A stretch of 64,000 bases of DNA from Minicystis rosea (GCA_001931535.1 CP016211.1:13128377-13192376), one strand, 5' to 3'. Shown: positions 40,124 through 49,428, numbered from the stretch's first letter. Made by a program: numbers and translations. The notes: generated by a model from the letters alone, not told the origin.

Positions 40124-40789
40124 GGGGGGCGCACGCTCCAGCGGCGGGCCAAAGCCTATCCGGGGATTCGGCAGCTCTCGGTCGTGAAGGCGCTCGGCTC
40201 GCAGGGAATCGCGCGATCCATCTGTCCGGTGCAGCTCGACGACGCGGGCTCGGACGACTTCGGTTATCGCTCCGCGCTCGCACCGCTCTTCGAGCGGCTC
40301 CGCGTCAGCGTCGGCGGACAGTGCTTGGCCAGATCCTTCCCGACCGACGAGAACGGACAGATCGCGTGCGTGATCCTGGAGGCGCGCAAGGTGGCGAAGC
40401 AAGAGGCCGAGCATTGCGACGCGTTCTGCAATGGCCTGCCCGGTCACCGCGCCGTGCCGGCGAAATACGCTGGAGAGCTGAAGGCGGTGCAGGCCGATCC
40501 CGCGAGCAAGGGGACCAATTGCGTGTGCGAGGTCGAGCAGCTCTCCGGCTCGGCGACGACGGATTGCTCCAACGTGAACAACCCGCTCGCCGCCTGTCAG
40601 TGTGAGCCCTCGGCGTCGTTCGACGGGAAGACGGTCGATGGATGGTGTTACGTCGATCCGTTTGGGAGCCCGCCGATCGGCAGCCCGGAGCAGGTCGGCG
40701 CGTGCGTGCAGAGCCAGCGTCGCATTCTTCGCTTCGTCGGCGGCGCCGCCATCGAGGGCGTGGCGTTCATCAATTGCTCCTCACCTTGA
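40121..40789 (+). pseudogene. vWA-domain lipoprotein, 3' part
   Basis: About 220 residues that complete the interrupted vWA lipoprotein. From GGRTLQRRAKAYPGIRQLSVV the frame matches what would follow SKM at the left junction, so the insertion was clean. The region is Cys-rich toward its end (CEVEQLSGSATTDCSNVNNPLAACQCEP), with paired Cys likely forming disulfides. The ATG of the duplicated target lies in frame and could allow a separate product, but no SD or signal peptide precedes it, so it is probably silent. Confidence 0.8.
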
Positions 40790-40852
40790 GGAGACACGAT
40801 GTCGTGCCGAGGAGGCGGCCGTGCTCGTCGACCCATTGCGGTGAGCCGGGGC

Positions 40853-41239
40853 TCACGCGTGCGCGCGGACGGGCGGGAGCGGGCGGCGCCGGCAGCTCAC
40901 CTCGATGAGGATGTCACCGGGGGCTTTGAAATAGAACATCACGCCGCGGTTGCTCTCGCTGACGTCGCCGCTCTCGATGCCGGCGGCCACGATTTCGGCG
41001 TGCTTTCGGCGCACCGTGACGTCGTCGTCGACGATGAAGCCGATGTGGAAGCCCTCGGGATAAGGGCCGTCGGTGGCGCGCTTTTGCTGGAGGACGAGGG
41101 TGAAGTCGCCCGGGCCGGTGAGAATGGCAATGGCCGGCGAGGTCCGATTGCCATGGATCTCGAACTGGAAATGACGCTCGAAGAAGGCCGCGGTCGCGAG
41201 GACGTCGGGGACCTGGAGATCGAGATGATTGAGCTGCAT
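40853..41239 (-). CDS. Glyoxalase/VOC-fold protein
   Basis: 128 residues, one complete VOC module. The fold begins QLNHLDLQVPDVLATAAFFE and contains GPGDFTLVLQQK, HIGFIVDDDVTVRRKHAEI and a terminal GVMFYFKAPGDILIEVS. Metal-ligand positions appear as His in NHLDL, His in EGFHIGF and Glu in LIEVS, so a metal-dependent lyase or isomerase is possible. Substrate unknown. GGAGG six bases upstream fixes the start; the frame stays open 22 codons further without an SD. Stands alone on the minus strand, convergent with the vWA fragment and divergent from purS. Confidence 0.82.
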   Translation of the reverse strand: MQLNHLDLQVPDVLATAAFFERHFQFEIHGNRTSPAIAILTGPGDFTLVLQQKRATDGPYPEGFHIGFIVDDDVTVRRKHAEIVAAGIESGDVSESNRGVMFYFKAPGDILIEVSCRRRPLPPVRAHA

Positions 41240-41577
41240 GGGAGCCTCCACGAGGGACGAAACGGGACGCGGACAAAGCGATGTCCCGGCGTCGTGGGTC
41301 CTCACTCCGTGGTGGAGGGAACAGGGCTCCCGACATGGGAGCGGCCGGGGCTCACCGAACCGGCCTGCCTTTTTCGACGGGCGAGAAGATAGCGAGCCGA
41401 GCGCGTCCGTGCAACGACGGATGGCGGGCGGCGCGCGTCGAAGCCTATCGGTGCGCGTGATGTGTGATGCGGCGCGGGCAGGCGCGAGTGTGATCGCGCG
41501 CGCACGAGGCGGCTCGGCGCACGGGGAGCACCGCGCGATTGCCCGGCGGCCCGCGCCGCGATAGAGCCGCGTCCAAC
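41240..41577. other. Divergent intergenic region
   Basis: No gene seen in about 340 bases between the VOC gene and purS. It is as GC-rich as its neighbours, and I cannot mark a promoter with confidence. No strong hairpin or repeat noticed. Confidence 0.35.
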
Positions 41578-41823
41578 ATGAAGGCCACCGTCTACGTTCG
41601 GCTCAAGCAGGAAGTCCTCGATCCCCAGGGCGACGCGGTGAAGCGCGCGCTCGGCTCGCTCGGGTTCTCGGGCGTGAAGGGCGTCCGGGTGGGCAAGCTC
41701 ATCGAGATCGAGCTGGATCCTTCGGCGGGCACGCCTGACGAGCTCACGCAGAAGCTCAAGAAGATGGCGGACGAGATGCTCGCGAACACGGTGATCGAGG
41801 ACTACGAGGTCTCGGTCTCGTAA
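41578..41823 (+). CDS. purS: Phosphoribosylformylglycinamidine synthase subunit PurS
   Basis: 81 residues, the usual length for PurS, the small subunit that bridges PurQ (glutaminase) and PurL in FGAM synthase. The sequence is typical: KATVYVRLKQEVLDPQGDAV, then a LGFSGVKGVRVGKLIEIELD segment, and a LANTVIEDYEVSVS ending. Usually purS lies next to purQ and purL. Here it stands alone: the next gene in the same direction is an unrelated GFA protein and purC is 30 kb away. A weak SD precedes the ATG. Confidence 0.93.
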   Translation: MKATVYVRLKQEVLDPQGDAVKRALGSLGFSGVKGVRVGKLIEIELDPSAGTPDELTQKLKKMADEMLANTVIEDYEVSVS

Positions 41824-41871
41824 CGCGCCGCCCGCGCTTGACGCCGCGGCGGCACGCGAGAATGCGAGGGT

Positions 41872-42777
41872 ATGTCGTCCCTCACGTTCCACGCGAGCTG
41901 TCTCTGCGGTCAGGTTCGTTGGGAGGTCGATGGGCCGCTGCGGCAGCCGGATCCGGCAGACAGCCCGCTCGCGGTCCTCGCCATGTCGCATTGCCATTGC
42001 GGGCGATGCCGCAAGGCGCACGGCGCGCCGTATGCGACGTACCTCGCGGTGTCGGCGCGCCGCTTCCGGATCACGCACGGTCACGATCACATCGCGCGCT
42101 TCGCTTCGAGCCCGGCGATGGCTCGGGCGTTCTGCGATGTCTGCGGGTCGGTGGTGCCCGATGGATCGGTGTCGGCGGAGGGCTTCGCGGCGATGCCGGC
42201 GGGGCCTTTCGACGAGGACCCTGGGCTCACGCCCATGTGCCACATCTTCGTGGCCTCGAAGGCGCCGTGGGTGACGCTCCCCGAGGATGGGCTGCCGCGC
42301 TTCGCGACGTATCCCGAAGCGCTCGGGGTGACGCCGATGGAGACGCGCGCGCCGGTCGATCCCGAGGGCAGCGGCGCGCGGGCGAGCTGCCTTTGCGGCG
42401 CGGTGGCATTCGTGGTCACGGGGACGCCGATCCGCTGTCGGACGTGCCATTGCTCACGCTGTCGCAAGGCGGGCTCGGCGGCGCACGTGTCTTATCTGGT
42501 GACGGCCTTCGACGGGATGCATTTCACCCGCGGCGAAGCATTGGTGTCGACGTACAAGGTGCCGGAGGCACGCTATTTCAAGCACGCATTCTGTCGCGAA
42601 TGCGGGTCGACGGTGCTGCGCAAGGACGCGGAGCGCGGGATCGCCATCGCGGCCATGGGCGCGTTGGACGACGATCCCGGGGTGCGCCCCGCGAGCCACA
42701 TTTACGTGGGATCGGGCGTGCCTTGGGACGTCATCACCGATGGTCTGCCGCAGTTCGAAGAGGCGCCGCCGGGCTGA
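41872..42777 (+). CDS. Double GFA (CENP-V/glutathione-dependent formaldehyde-activating) domain protein
   Basis: 301 residues holding two GFA-fold zinc-binding domains in tandem. The first has HASCLCGQVRWEV, SHCHCGRCRKAHGAPY and AFCDVCGS; the second has RASCLCGAVAFVV, CRTCHCSRCRKAGSAA and AFCRECGS. Each provides the Cys sets for two zinc sites. Family members are often annotated as formaldehyde-activating, but most bind unknown small molecules; a function for this duplicated form is not established. It starts 48 bases after purS in the same direction. No signal peptide, so cytoplasmic. Confidence 0.88.
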   Translation: MSSLTFHASCLCGQVRWEVDGPLRQPDPADSPLAVLAMSHCHCGRCRKAHGAPYATYLAVSARRFRITHGHDHIARFASSPAMARAFCDVCGSVVPDGSVSAEGFAAMPAGPFDEDPGLTPMCHIFVASKAPWVTLPEDGLPRFATYPEALGVTPMETRAPVDPEGSGARASCLCGAVAFVVTGTPIRCRTCHCSRCRKAGSAAHVSYLVTAFDGMHFTRGEALVSTYKVPEARYFKHAFCRECGSTVLRKDAERGIAIAAMGALDDDPGVRPASHIYVGSGVPWDVITDGLPQFEEAPPG

Positions 42778-42780
42778 CGA

Positions 42781-44082
42781 TCAAGCCTCTTCGCGCCACG
42801 CGGGCGGCGGCTTCCACGCGAGCCAACCGACGCAGCCGGGGATGATCCAGAGGGTGAGCGCGAGGACGATGAAGGAATAGCTGCCGTGTCGCTCGACGGA
42901 GCGGCCGATCATGGGATTGGCCACGATGTGCGCGATCGATTGCGCGGCGGCGCCCAGGCCACAGGCGGTGGCCACGGCGCTCGGCGGGACGCGAATCGAG
43001 AGATCTGCGACGGGGAGCGCATAGAGGCCGCCGCCGCCGACCATGGTGACGCACATGGCCGCGACGACGAGCTCGGGTGTGGGCGCGAAGGGGATGTAGA
43101 GGCCCGCGAGCATGACCACGCATGCGGTCGCGAGGAGCGAGCGCGGCACGCCGGTTTCACCTTGGCCGCGCGCGCGGGCGACGCTGGCGAGGTGGCCGAA
43201 GAGGATGGCACCGGCGTCGAAGAAGAGCGGCGGGAGCCAGAGATAATGGCCTGTCTGCCGTTGGGTGAGGTGGTGATCGTGGACGAGGAGCTTCGTCCCC
43301 CAATTGAAGAGCAGGCTCAAGAGCGGTGCCGAGGCCAGCACCACGAGCACGGTGCGGAGGACGGCGGGATGGCGGATCAAGGCCCCGGCGCCGAGGCGAG
43401 GCGCGGCGGTGACGGTATGGCGATCGAGCGCGCGGCGCGCGCGATCGGCATAGGCGACGCGGACCCAGAGCGGGACCCAGAGGAGGCCCGCGAGCGCAGT
43501 GCCGATGAAGGCGGCGCGGAAGCCGTAGCGATCGGCGAGCCAGGTGGCGAGGGGAGGCGCGATCATGGCGCCGATGGAGCTGCCGGTGAAGAGGACGCCG
43601 AAGCCGCGCGCGCGATCGGCGGGGGAGAGGGCGCGGTGCACCGTCTGCGCGGCGCCGGGGAACGAGGGCGCTTCGGCCAGGCCGAGCGCGATGCGCAGCG
43701 CGAAGAGAACGGCGAAGCTCGGGACGAGCGCGTGCAAGGCCGCGACGACGGACCAGAGCAGAACGGCGCTGAGCAGGCCGCGGCGCGCGCCGATGCGATC
43801 GATCAGATATCCAGCGGCGGGCGCGCCGACGAGATAGGCAATCGAGAAGGCGGAGACGAGATCGCCATAGGCGCTGTCCGGGATGGCGAGCGCCTTCTGG
43901 ACGCTGGGGGCGATGGCGGCCAGCGTTTGCCGATCGATGTAGCTGACCGACATGGTCAGCGTGGCCGTGAGCGCGAGCGCCCAAGCGGCCGGGCGCGAGA
44001 GGAGCGGGCGAGCGAGCGCGGCGCTCGTCGCGGGAGGTTCGACGGAGGCTTCGTCGAGAGGGGCGCGGGCAGGCGTGCTCAA
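42781..44082 (-). CDS. MFS transporter
   Basis: 433 residues with twelve predicted membrane helices. The first loop carries the hexuronate/anion-cation symporter-like motif MSVSYIDRQTLAAIAPSVQ, with the GARRGLLSAVLLWS region after the second/third helices. The TTG start was chosen because it overlaps the upstream acetyltransferase stop by four bases (TTGA) and gives a short cytoplasmic N-terminus before helix 1. Substrate unknown; family members take up organic acids or sugar acids. Translationally coupled to the upstream gene, so the two are probably co-transcribed. Confidence 0.85.
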   Translation of the reverse strand: MSTPARAPLDEASVEPPATSAALARPLLSRPAAWALALTATLTMSVSYIDRQTLAAIAPSVQKALAIPDSAYGDLVSAFSIAYLVGAPAAGYLIDRIGARRGLLSAVLLWSVVAALHALVPSFAVLFALRIALGLAEAPSFPGAAQTVHRALSPADRARGFGVLFTGSSIGAMIAPPLATWLADRYGFRAAFIGTALAGLLWVPLWVRVAYADRARRALDRHTVTAAPRLGAGALIRHPAVLRTVLVVLASAPLLSLLFNWGTKLLVHDHHLTQRQTGHYLWLPPLFFDAGAILFGHLASVARARGQGETGVPRSLLATACVVMLAGLYIPFAPTPELVVAAMCVTMVGGGGLYALPVADLSIRVPPSAVATACGLGAAAQSIAHIVANPMIGRSVERHGSYSFIVLALTLWIIPGCVGWLAWKPPPAWREEA

Positions 44083-45017
44083 GCGTCGCTGGTCGCGAGC
44101 TTGCGAGACCACACGATCGCGTCTTTGCGCTCGCCCTTCACCATGACGTGCTTCGCTAGCACGCCTGAGCGGCGGAAGCCCGATGCGAGATAGACGTGCG
44201 CGAGCGCGGCGTCGTCCGCGGGGCTCAGGCAGAAGGTGCTGACGATGCCATTTTGCGCGAGGCGATCGCAGAGCGCGCGCACGGCCGCCGTGGTCCAGGG
44301 GATCTCGGCCGCGTCGGAGGGGCCTTTGAGGATCTCGAGGAACGAGTTGCCGAAGCAGGCCTGCGACTCCCACGAGGCGTGGAGCTCGAAGCCGCCGCGG
44401 CCCGTGACCACGAAGGCGCCGCGCTCGACGTCGCGGCCGAAGGTCTCGAAGCCGGTGAGCGCGCGGCCGGAGCGCGCGGCGGCGGTGACGGCCTTGCGCA
44501 GATCGGCGTCGCGGACGGGCGCGATCTTCACCGCGGGAATCGCGGTCTCGTCGTCCTTGAGCTTGCGGCGCGCGCGGGCGATGGTGCGCTCCGCGAGGGC
44601 GGAGGCCGGCGAGCTCGGCTCGGCGTCGTCACCGTCGTTCTCGTCGTCGTCGTCGTCCTCGTCGAGGCGCGCGTTGGCGCGGAGCGGGCCGACCTGCGCG
44701 ACCACGGCGCCGAGGATCCACGCGTCGCTGCGCTTGTAAAAGGCGTTGATCGAGCCCTCGCGGGTGAAGCCGAGGCGCGTCCACGTGCTCACCTCGTCGC
44801 GCTCGACGAGGGTGAAGACCTTCTCGACACCTTCACGCTTGGCCGCGGCCAAGACGAAGTTGCGCTTCGCGGGCGTGGCGCCGGCGCGGAAATCGATGAC
44901 CCGAAGGGTCTTGTGCCGGCGATTCACCAGCAGGCAGAGAGAGACGGTGTCGTTGTGGAAGAGGAGCTCTTCCACACCACTGTTCGCGGAGACCGTAGAC
45001 CAATTCTTGGCTGCCAT
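44079..45017 (-). CDS. GNAT-like acetyltransferase, AblB-like C-terminal half
   Basis: 312 residues in two parts separated by a strongly acidic linker (DEDDDDDENDGDD, ~130-145). The N-terminal half (LCLLVNRRHKTLRVIDFRAG; VFTLVERDEVSTWTRLGFTREG) has a partial GNAT feel. The C-terminal half ends LAHVYLASGFRRSGVLAKHV...DAIVWSRKL, which resembles the C-terminus of beta-lysine N-acetyltransferase AblB. The substrate is therefore a guess; no lysine 2,3-aminomutase gene is in the window. The ATG sits in a region with no strong SD. It overlaps the MFS transporter gene downstream. Confidence 0.65.
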   Translation of the reverse strand: MAAKNWSTVSANSGVEELLFHNDTVSLCLLVNRRHKTLRVIDFRAGATPAKRNFVLAAAKREGVEKVFTLVERDEVSTWTRLGFTREGSINAFYKRSDAWILGAVVAQVGPLRANARLDEDDDDDENDGDDAEPSSPASALAERTIARARRKLKDDETAIPAVKIAPVRDADLRKAVTAAARSGRALTGFETFGRDVERGAFVVTGRGGFELHASWESQACFGNSFLEILKGPSDAAEIPWTTAAVRALCDRLAQNGIVSTFCLSPADDAALAHVYLASGFRRSGVLAKHVMVKGERKDAIVWSRKLATSDA

Positions 45018-45315
45018 ACCCACCCGGCACCGGCCGCGCCTCTGCAATGGGCGACCGGGCGATTGTCATTCATGTGCGCCGGCAGAGACGCGATGCGGAA
45101 AGACCCCAGAAACTGCGGGCTCGGCGACTACCGGCATTGCAGATCTGAAAGGGGCTCTACCAGCCGTGCAAGGGAGCGTCAACGGGTCCGTTCGGGCCCG
45201 AGAAGACGCGGTGAGGCGGGAGACCAAGGGCCGCAATGGGGCCCGATCACCGCGATCCAGCGAGAGGCGCGGGCGGGCCCGGGCTCTGGGAATGAATGCG
45301 AGTCGCGGACGCGCT
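45018..45315. other. Intergenic region of about 300 bases
   Basis: No gene supported. It lies upstream of the acetyltransferase gene, so its promoter is probably here. No strong repeat or terminator hairpin noticed. Confidence 0.3.
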
Positions 45316-46310
45316 TCAGCGATCGACGGCAATCACGCGGCGGATCTCTTCCGCATTCACGCCCAGCGAGGTGAGCGCGCTTTCGAGCTTGGAGCGCTGG
45401 ATGCTCACGCGCGTGGGCATGCCGCCGGAGATGCCGAAGGCGGTGAGGAAGTTCACGCCGCTCTCGAAGCCGGCCGCGAAAGTGACGCTGTCGGCGTCGA
45501 TGACGGCCGACATCTTGGCGCGCTCCTGGCCGATGAGGAGCAGGAGCGTCTTGTCGTAGGGCGCGCGGCGTTTGCCGGGGCTGGCGTCGACGATGACGAG
45601 ATCGCCCGAGATGCGCTCGTAGCCATTGGCGAGACGGCGGGTCTCGGCTTCGAGCGCGGCGAGCTCGGCGCCGGCCGCGTCGATCGGCTCCCACAGCGAT
45701 CGATCGGCGAGGCCGCCGGCGAGGAGGCGGACGATGAGGCCGAAGAGGGCTTGATCGCGCGGGCGGGCGCGGAGCGCGCGATCGATGCGCATGGCGACGG
45801 GGCCGGGCGTGCCGATGCGCGTGTCGACGGCGCGCGCGTCGGCGTCGCAGCCGGGATAAGGCTCGATGCCGCCGCGGATCCATTTGGCGCCGCTGGCGAG
45901 GCCGTCGAAATCGACGTGGCAGACGAGCGTGTCGACGTGACCGGCGCGCGCGACCACCTCGGGCGTGACCATTTCGGGGCAGGCGCCGTGCTCGGCCTTG
46001 GTGGAGAGGACGAAGCGCGGATCGCCCGCGAAACGCGCGTGATGCGCGCTGTCGTGATGATCGACCCAGGCCGCGAGGCGCGGGCCGAGGCCCTGGATGA
46101 AGGGGAGCGTGGTCGACTCGAAGCTGTGGCCCCAGCCTCCGAAGCGAAGGCGATGTCGAGCACGGCGACGTTGCCGCGGAGCTCGCGCACCTTGGGCAGC
46201 TTGCGCGGAGAGGCGAAGGCGAGATCGAAGTCGGAGGACGAGGTCATGTGGCCGGCCGCGGTGAGGTAAGGCAGAGAGGTGACGCGTGCAAGCGCCTCCG
46301 CCGGCTTCAC
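45316..46310 (-). pseudogene. DHH-family phosphoesterase-like gene with frameshift
   Basis: The C-terminal ~270 residues read in one frame (LAAWVDHHDSAHHARFAGDP, containing the DHH metal motif; VCHVDFDGLASGAKW; MRIDRALRARPRDQALFGLI). The N-terminal ~55 (MTSSSDFDLAFASPRKLPKV; NVAVLDIAFASEAG) read in another. At the junction CGAAG is tandemly duplicated on the plus strand (46140-46149); deleting one copy restores VLDIAFGGWGHSFE and one continuous frame of about 330 residues. So a 5-bp duplication, in the genome or the data, breaks the gene. DHH proteins hydrolyse phosphodiesters, such as nanoRNA or cyclic dinucleotides. The start is uncertain: GTG 46310 or ATG 46247. Confidence 0.75.
46140..46149. 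repeat. 5-bp tandem duplication that breaks the DHH gene
   Basis: CGAAG is repeated twice in succession here (plus strand). One copy is in excess of the expected frame. Confidence 0.7.
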
Positions 46311-46429
46311 GGCGGTTGCCGTCCGTCCTCGTCCGCGATGCGTGATGCGCGGGACGGAGGACGAAGGAAGGGATCGCCCGCCGGTGAGGCACGCTATGCT
46401 GGCCTGCCGGACCCACCCGGAGAACGAGC

Positions 46430-47467
46430 ATGAGGTCGACGATCCGGACGACGGCGATGCTGGCCATGGGCGCTCTCGGCGTTGCGCTCGGGCCGAGCAA
46501 GGCACGCGCCGACGAGCCTCCCGCGGCGGCACCCGCCGGTGTCACGGGGCCGGGATGTGTGCTCAAGGGCACGTTTCCCGGGCCGAAGGGGACGACGATT
46601 TACGATGCGCCTGCGGGCGGTCGCGCGGTGGCGTCGTTCACCGGCGCCATGCAAGCGCTGATGCTCTCGGATTTCCAAGCCGATCCGACGGTGGGCCGCG
46701 CGCGCGTGGCGACGAGCGTCGGCGGCGGGGCGCTGCGCATCGAGGGGTGGGTTGCGCCGGGGCCCATTGCGGTGTTCGCCGCGCGTGATTTGGCGATCGC
46801 GCCGGGCCACGTGTGGATCGCGGAGGCGCACCGCGTGCGCTTGGTGCAGGCCGCGAGCGGATCGCTGACGGCGGAGATCACGGTGCCCGGATCGAGCGGG
46901 CAGACGGCCCGCGCGACGGCGCCGTGCGATGCGTTCGCGCTCGCGCCCGGCACGCCCGAGCCGGTGTGGGTGCCGAGCGATGGACGTGGTTTCCTGACGC
47001 GCGGGGCCGCGCTGGAGCTGTTCGATGCGCCCGGCGGAGCGGTGGTGTTCATGTTGCGCGGCGCGGAGGGAACGGCGCAGCTCTTCTGGAGCAACGAGGC
47101 GCGCGCGGGCTTCGTGCGGGTGCGGGGGCGCGGGGCGCTGGTCGTCGATGCCTGGGCGCGGCAGCGCGATTTGGAGCCGCTGAAGAAGGGCGAGATGATG
47201 GATCAGTTCGCGGCGCCCACGACCACGTACGCGGGCGCGGCGCTCTCGCTCGATGGGGCTCCGCGGGTCGTGAAGGCGACGCGCGACATCGTAGTGCGCG
47301 CGCGGCGCGAGGAGAAGGACAAGCCGATCGGCGTGATCGAGAGCGGCGCGGAGATCTACGTGCTGGAGACGCTGCTCGGATGGACCAACGTGCTGCCGAA
47401 GAACCTCGGGCTCTCGCCGGCGGACGACGGCGGGTTCTGGATCCCGGCGGCCGAGGTGCCGAAGTAG
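46430..47467 (+). CDS. Secreted protein with SH3-like segments
   Basis: 345 residues. A signal peptide (RSTIRTTAMLAMGALGVALGPSKARA) is followed by several small beta-rich units, each starting in a way typical of bacterial SH3-type domains (GPKGTTIYDAPAGGRAVASF; AALELFDAPGGAVVFML; TRDIVVRARREEKDKPIGVIESG). Such domains bind peptidoglycan or protein ligands. The three units (~40-120, ~180-240, ~280-340) are similar in layout, suggesting internal duplication. Function unknown. It is divergent from the frameshifted DHH gene. Confidence 0.7.
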   Translation: MRSTIRTTAMLAMGALGVALGPSKARADEPPAAAPAGVTGPGCVLKGTFPGPKGTTIYDAPAGGRAVASFTGAMQALMLSDFQADPTVGRARVATSVGGGALRIEGWVAPGPIAVFAARDLAIAPGHVWIAEAHRVRLVQAASGSLTAEITVPGSSGQTARATAPCDAFALAPGTPEPVWVPSDGRGFLTRGAALELFDAPGGAVVFMLRGAEGTAQLFWSNEARAGFVRVRGRGALVVDAWARQRDLEPLKKGEMMDQFAAPTTTYAGAALSLDGAPRVVKATRDIVVRARREEKDKPIGVIESGAEIYVLETLLGWTNVLPKNLGLSPADDGGFWIPAAEVPK

Positions 47468-47554
47468 ACGTTCGCGCTCGCGCCGATCGCGATCACGCCT
47501 TCAATCGAGGTTTCGCCGACGATGCGCGCGATCGAGCCTTTTTCGGGGCTCGAA

Positions 47555-49300
47555 TCAATGGACGATCATGAACACGATCGTGCCGAGCAGGAGCAGGGCG
47601 ACGGTCGCGGCCACGATGAGGACGATGATCTGCGTGTTCTGCGGGGCGGCGCGGTAGCGCTTGACCAGGCCTTCGCCGGTGCGGCCCACGCGGACGAGCG
47701 CGCGATCGAGGGAGACCTGCCAAGCCGGCTTCGGGGACGCGGGCGCAGAGGGCGGCGGCGCGTTCGGTGCCGAAGGGAGCGAGCGCATGATGTTGCCGAG
47801 CGGGACGCTCCCCTTGGGGAGCGGCATCGTCATGAGCGCTGCGGCGGGGACGCCGAGCTCGTTGGAAGAAGGCGGCGCGGCGGGCGGCGCCGCGGCGGGA
47901 GGGGGCGCGCCGAAGCGCGGGCCCATGAGGCCGGCGGGATCGTCCATGCGCGCGGTCGAGGTGCCGGGCTCGTGCTCGTCGTCGAGCGGCGAGGCGCTCT
48001 TCAAGGTCTCGACCATCGGCGCGCGCGAGACGGAGAGCGGGACTTCGTAGGCGCGGGTGGGCGTGTCGCGATCACCGGCCGAGTCGCGCTCGGGCGGCGA
48101 AGGGATGCCGTGCACGCCCTTCACGTACATCTCGGTGGGCGTGTCGCGGCGCCCTTCGGGACGATCGGGCGGAGGCCAGGCTTGGTTGGTCGCGGGCTTG
48201 TCGGCTTCGTCGAGCGGGGGCGGCGAAGCGACGGTGGGCGCGACCGCGAGCAACGGCGTCATCGAGCTCGGCCCGAGGACGGCGCGCGGCGGTGAAGCGA
48301 CGCCGGCAGCAGGGCGCGGCACGGCGAGGGGACGCGGGGCCGGCACCTCCGCGAGCGAGCTCATGGGCGCGCGCGGGGCGAGCGCGGGCTGGCGGCCGTC
48401 GACCTTCACCCAGAGCGCGAAGGCCGCGTTCGCATGCGGGAGGAGCGCGGCCGCGAGATCGACCATGGTCGTGGGGCGATCGTCGCGGTTGGCGCTGAGC
48501 GTGCGCATGACCACGTCCGAGACCTCGGCCGGGAGATCGGGGCGGAGGCGCGAGAGCGGCGTGGGCGGGCCCGAGCAGAGGGCGTACACGAGGTCGCCGA
48601 TGGTGTCGGCCTGGAAGGGCTTGCGGCCCGAGAGGCACTCGTAGAGCACGACGCCGAGCGAGTAGACGTCGGCGCGCGCGTCGACCGCGGACGAGTTCCG
48701 GAGCTGCTCGAGGCTCATGTAATAGGGCGTGCCCACCGTCGAGCCGGTGCGCGTGAGCGAGCTCTTCGGGATGGCGCCGCCGCCGTCGGCGACCTTCATC
48801 ACGCCGAAGTCGAGGACCTTGACGTCGTACTGACCGGGCCACGGGCTCGGGCAGAGGAAGACGTTCTCAGGCTTCAAATCACGGTGAATGATGCTCAGGC
48901 CGTGCGCCTCCTGGAGGCACTCGCAGACCTGCATGGCGATGTTGACGGTGAGCTCGAGCGGGAGCTGGCCGGCCTCGTCGAGCAGATCGCGGAGGCTCTG
49001 CCCTTCGAGCAGCTCCATCACCATGTAGGGCCCGGACGTGCTGCCGGGCTCCATGTCGATGATGCGGGCCGTGTGCCCGTTCTTCATGAGCGAGGCGGCG
49101 CGCGCTTCCTGCTCCAAGCGGGCGAAGCCGGTCTCGTCGAGGAGCGCCTTCAACGCCAGGCGCCGGCCGGTGCGGGTGTGCTCCACCTCGTACACCAAGC
49201 CGTTGCCGCCCTGGCCAATGGAGCGGATCACGCGGTATCGCCCGTCGACGATCGTTCCCGGCGCGATTTCGCCGTCCGCCTGCTGGTTCAGCTTCGCCAT
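47555..49300 (-). CDS. Ser/Thr protein kinase with C-terminal membrane anchor
   Basis: 581 residues. The kinase domain (~20-290) has the Gly loop IGQGGNGLVYEVEHT, Lys in RLALKALLD, catalytic HRDLKPENVFLC (~138), DFGVMKVAD (~164) and TPYYMSLEQL, all consistent with an active Hanks-type kinase. About 260 Pro/Ala-rich residues follow, then one transmembrane helix at the end (IIVLIVAATVALLLLGTIVFMIV) with only a few residues beyond it. It is therefore a tail-anchored, cytoplasm-facing kinase with no extracellular sensor domain. Myxobacteria have many of these. The adjacent gene is the secreted SH3-like protein on the other strand. Confidence 0.92.
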   Translation of the reverse strand: MAKLNQQADGEIAPGTIVDGRYRVIRSIGQGGNGLVYEVEHTRTGRRLALKALLDETGFARLEQEARAASLMKNGHTARIIDMEPGSTSGPYMVMELLEGQSLRDLLDEAGQLPLELTVNIAMQVCECLQEAHGLSIIHRDLKPENVFLCPSPWPGQYDVKVLDFGVMKVADGGGAIPKSSLTRTGSTVGTPYYMSLEQLRNSSAVDARADVYSLGVVLYECLSGRKPFQADTIGDLVYALCSGPPTPLSRLRPDLPAEVSDVVMRTLSANRDDRPTTMVDLAAALLPHANAAFALWVKVDGRQPALAPRAPMSSLAEVPAPRPLAVPRPAAGVASPPRAVLGPSSMTPLLAVAPTVASPPPLDEADKPATNQAWPPPDRPEGRRDTPTEMYVKGVHGIPSPPERDSAGDRDTPTRAYEVPLSVSRAPMVETLKSASPLDDEHEPGTSTARMDDPAGLMGPRFGAPPPAAAPPAAPPSSNELGVPAAALMTMPLPKGSVPLGNIMRSLPSAPNAPPPSAPASPKPAWQVSLDRALVRVGRTGEGLVKRYRAAPQNTQIIVLIVAATVALLLLGTIVFMIVH

Positions 49301-49428
49301 GAGCAGCGTGGGCCCGAAGCCCGGAGGCGCAGTCTACCGATCTTGTCGCCGAGTGGATAACCCTTCCGCTCGCACGGCGGGAAAACAGGGCCATCGCACC
49401 GCTTGGAGCTGTACTAAAGTGAAGCGCG

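Noticed and set aside
40121..40789. Independent gene after the IS element
   Set aside because: No SD or signal peptide, and its frame completes the interrupted vWA protein exactly.
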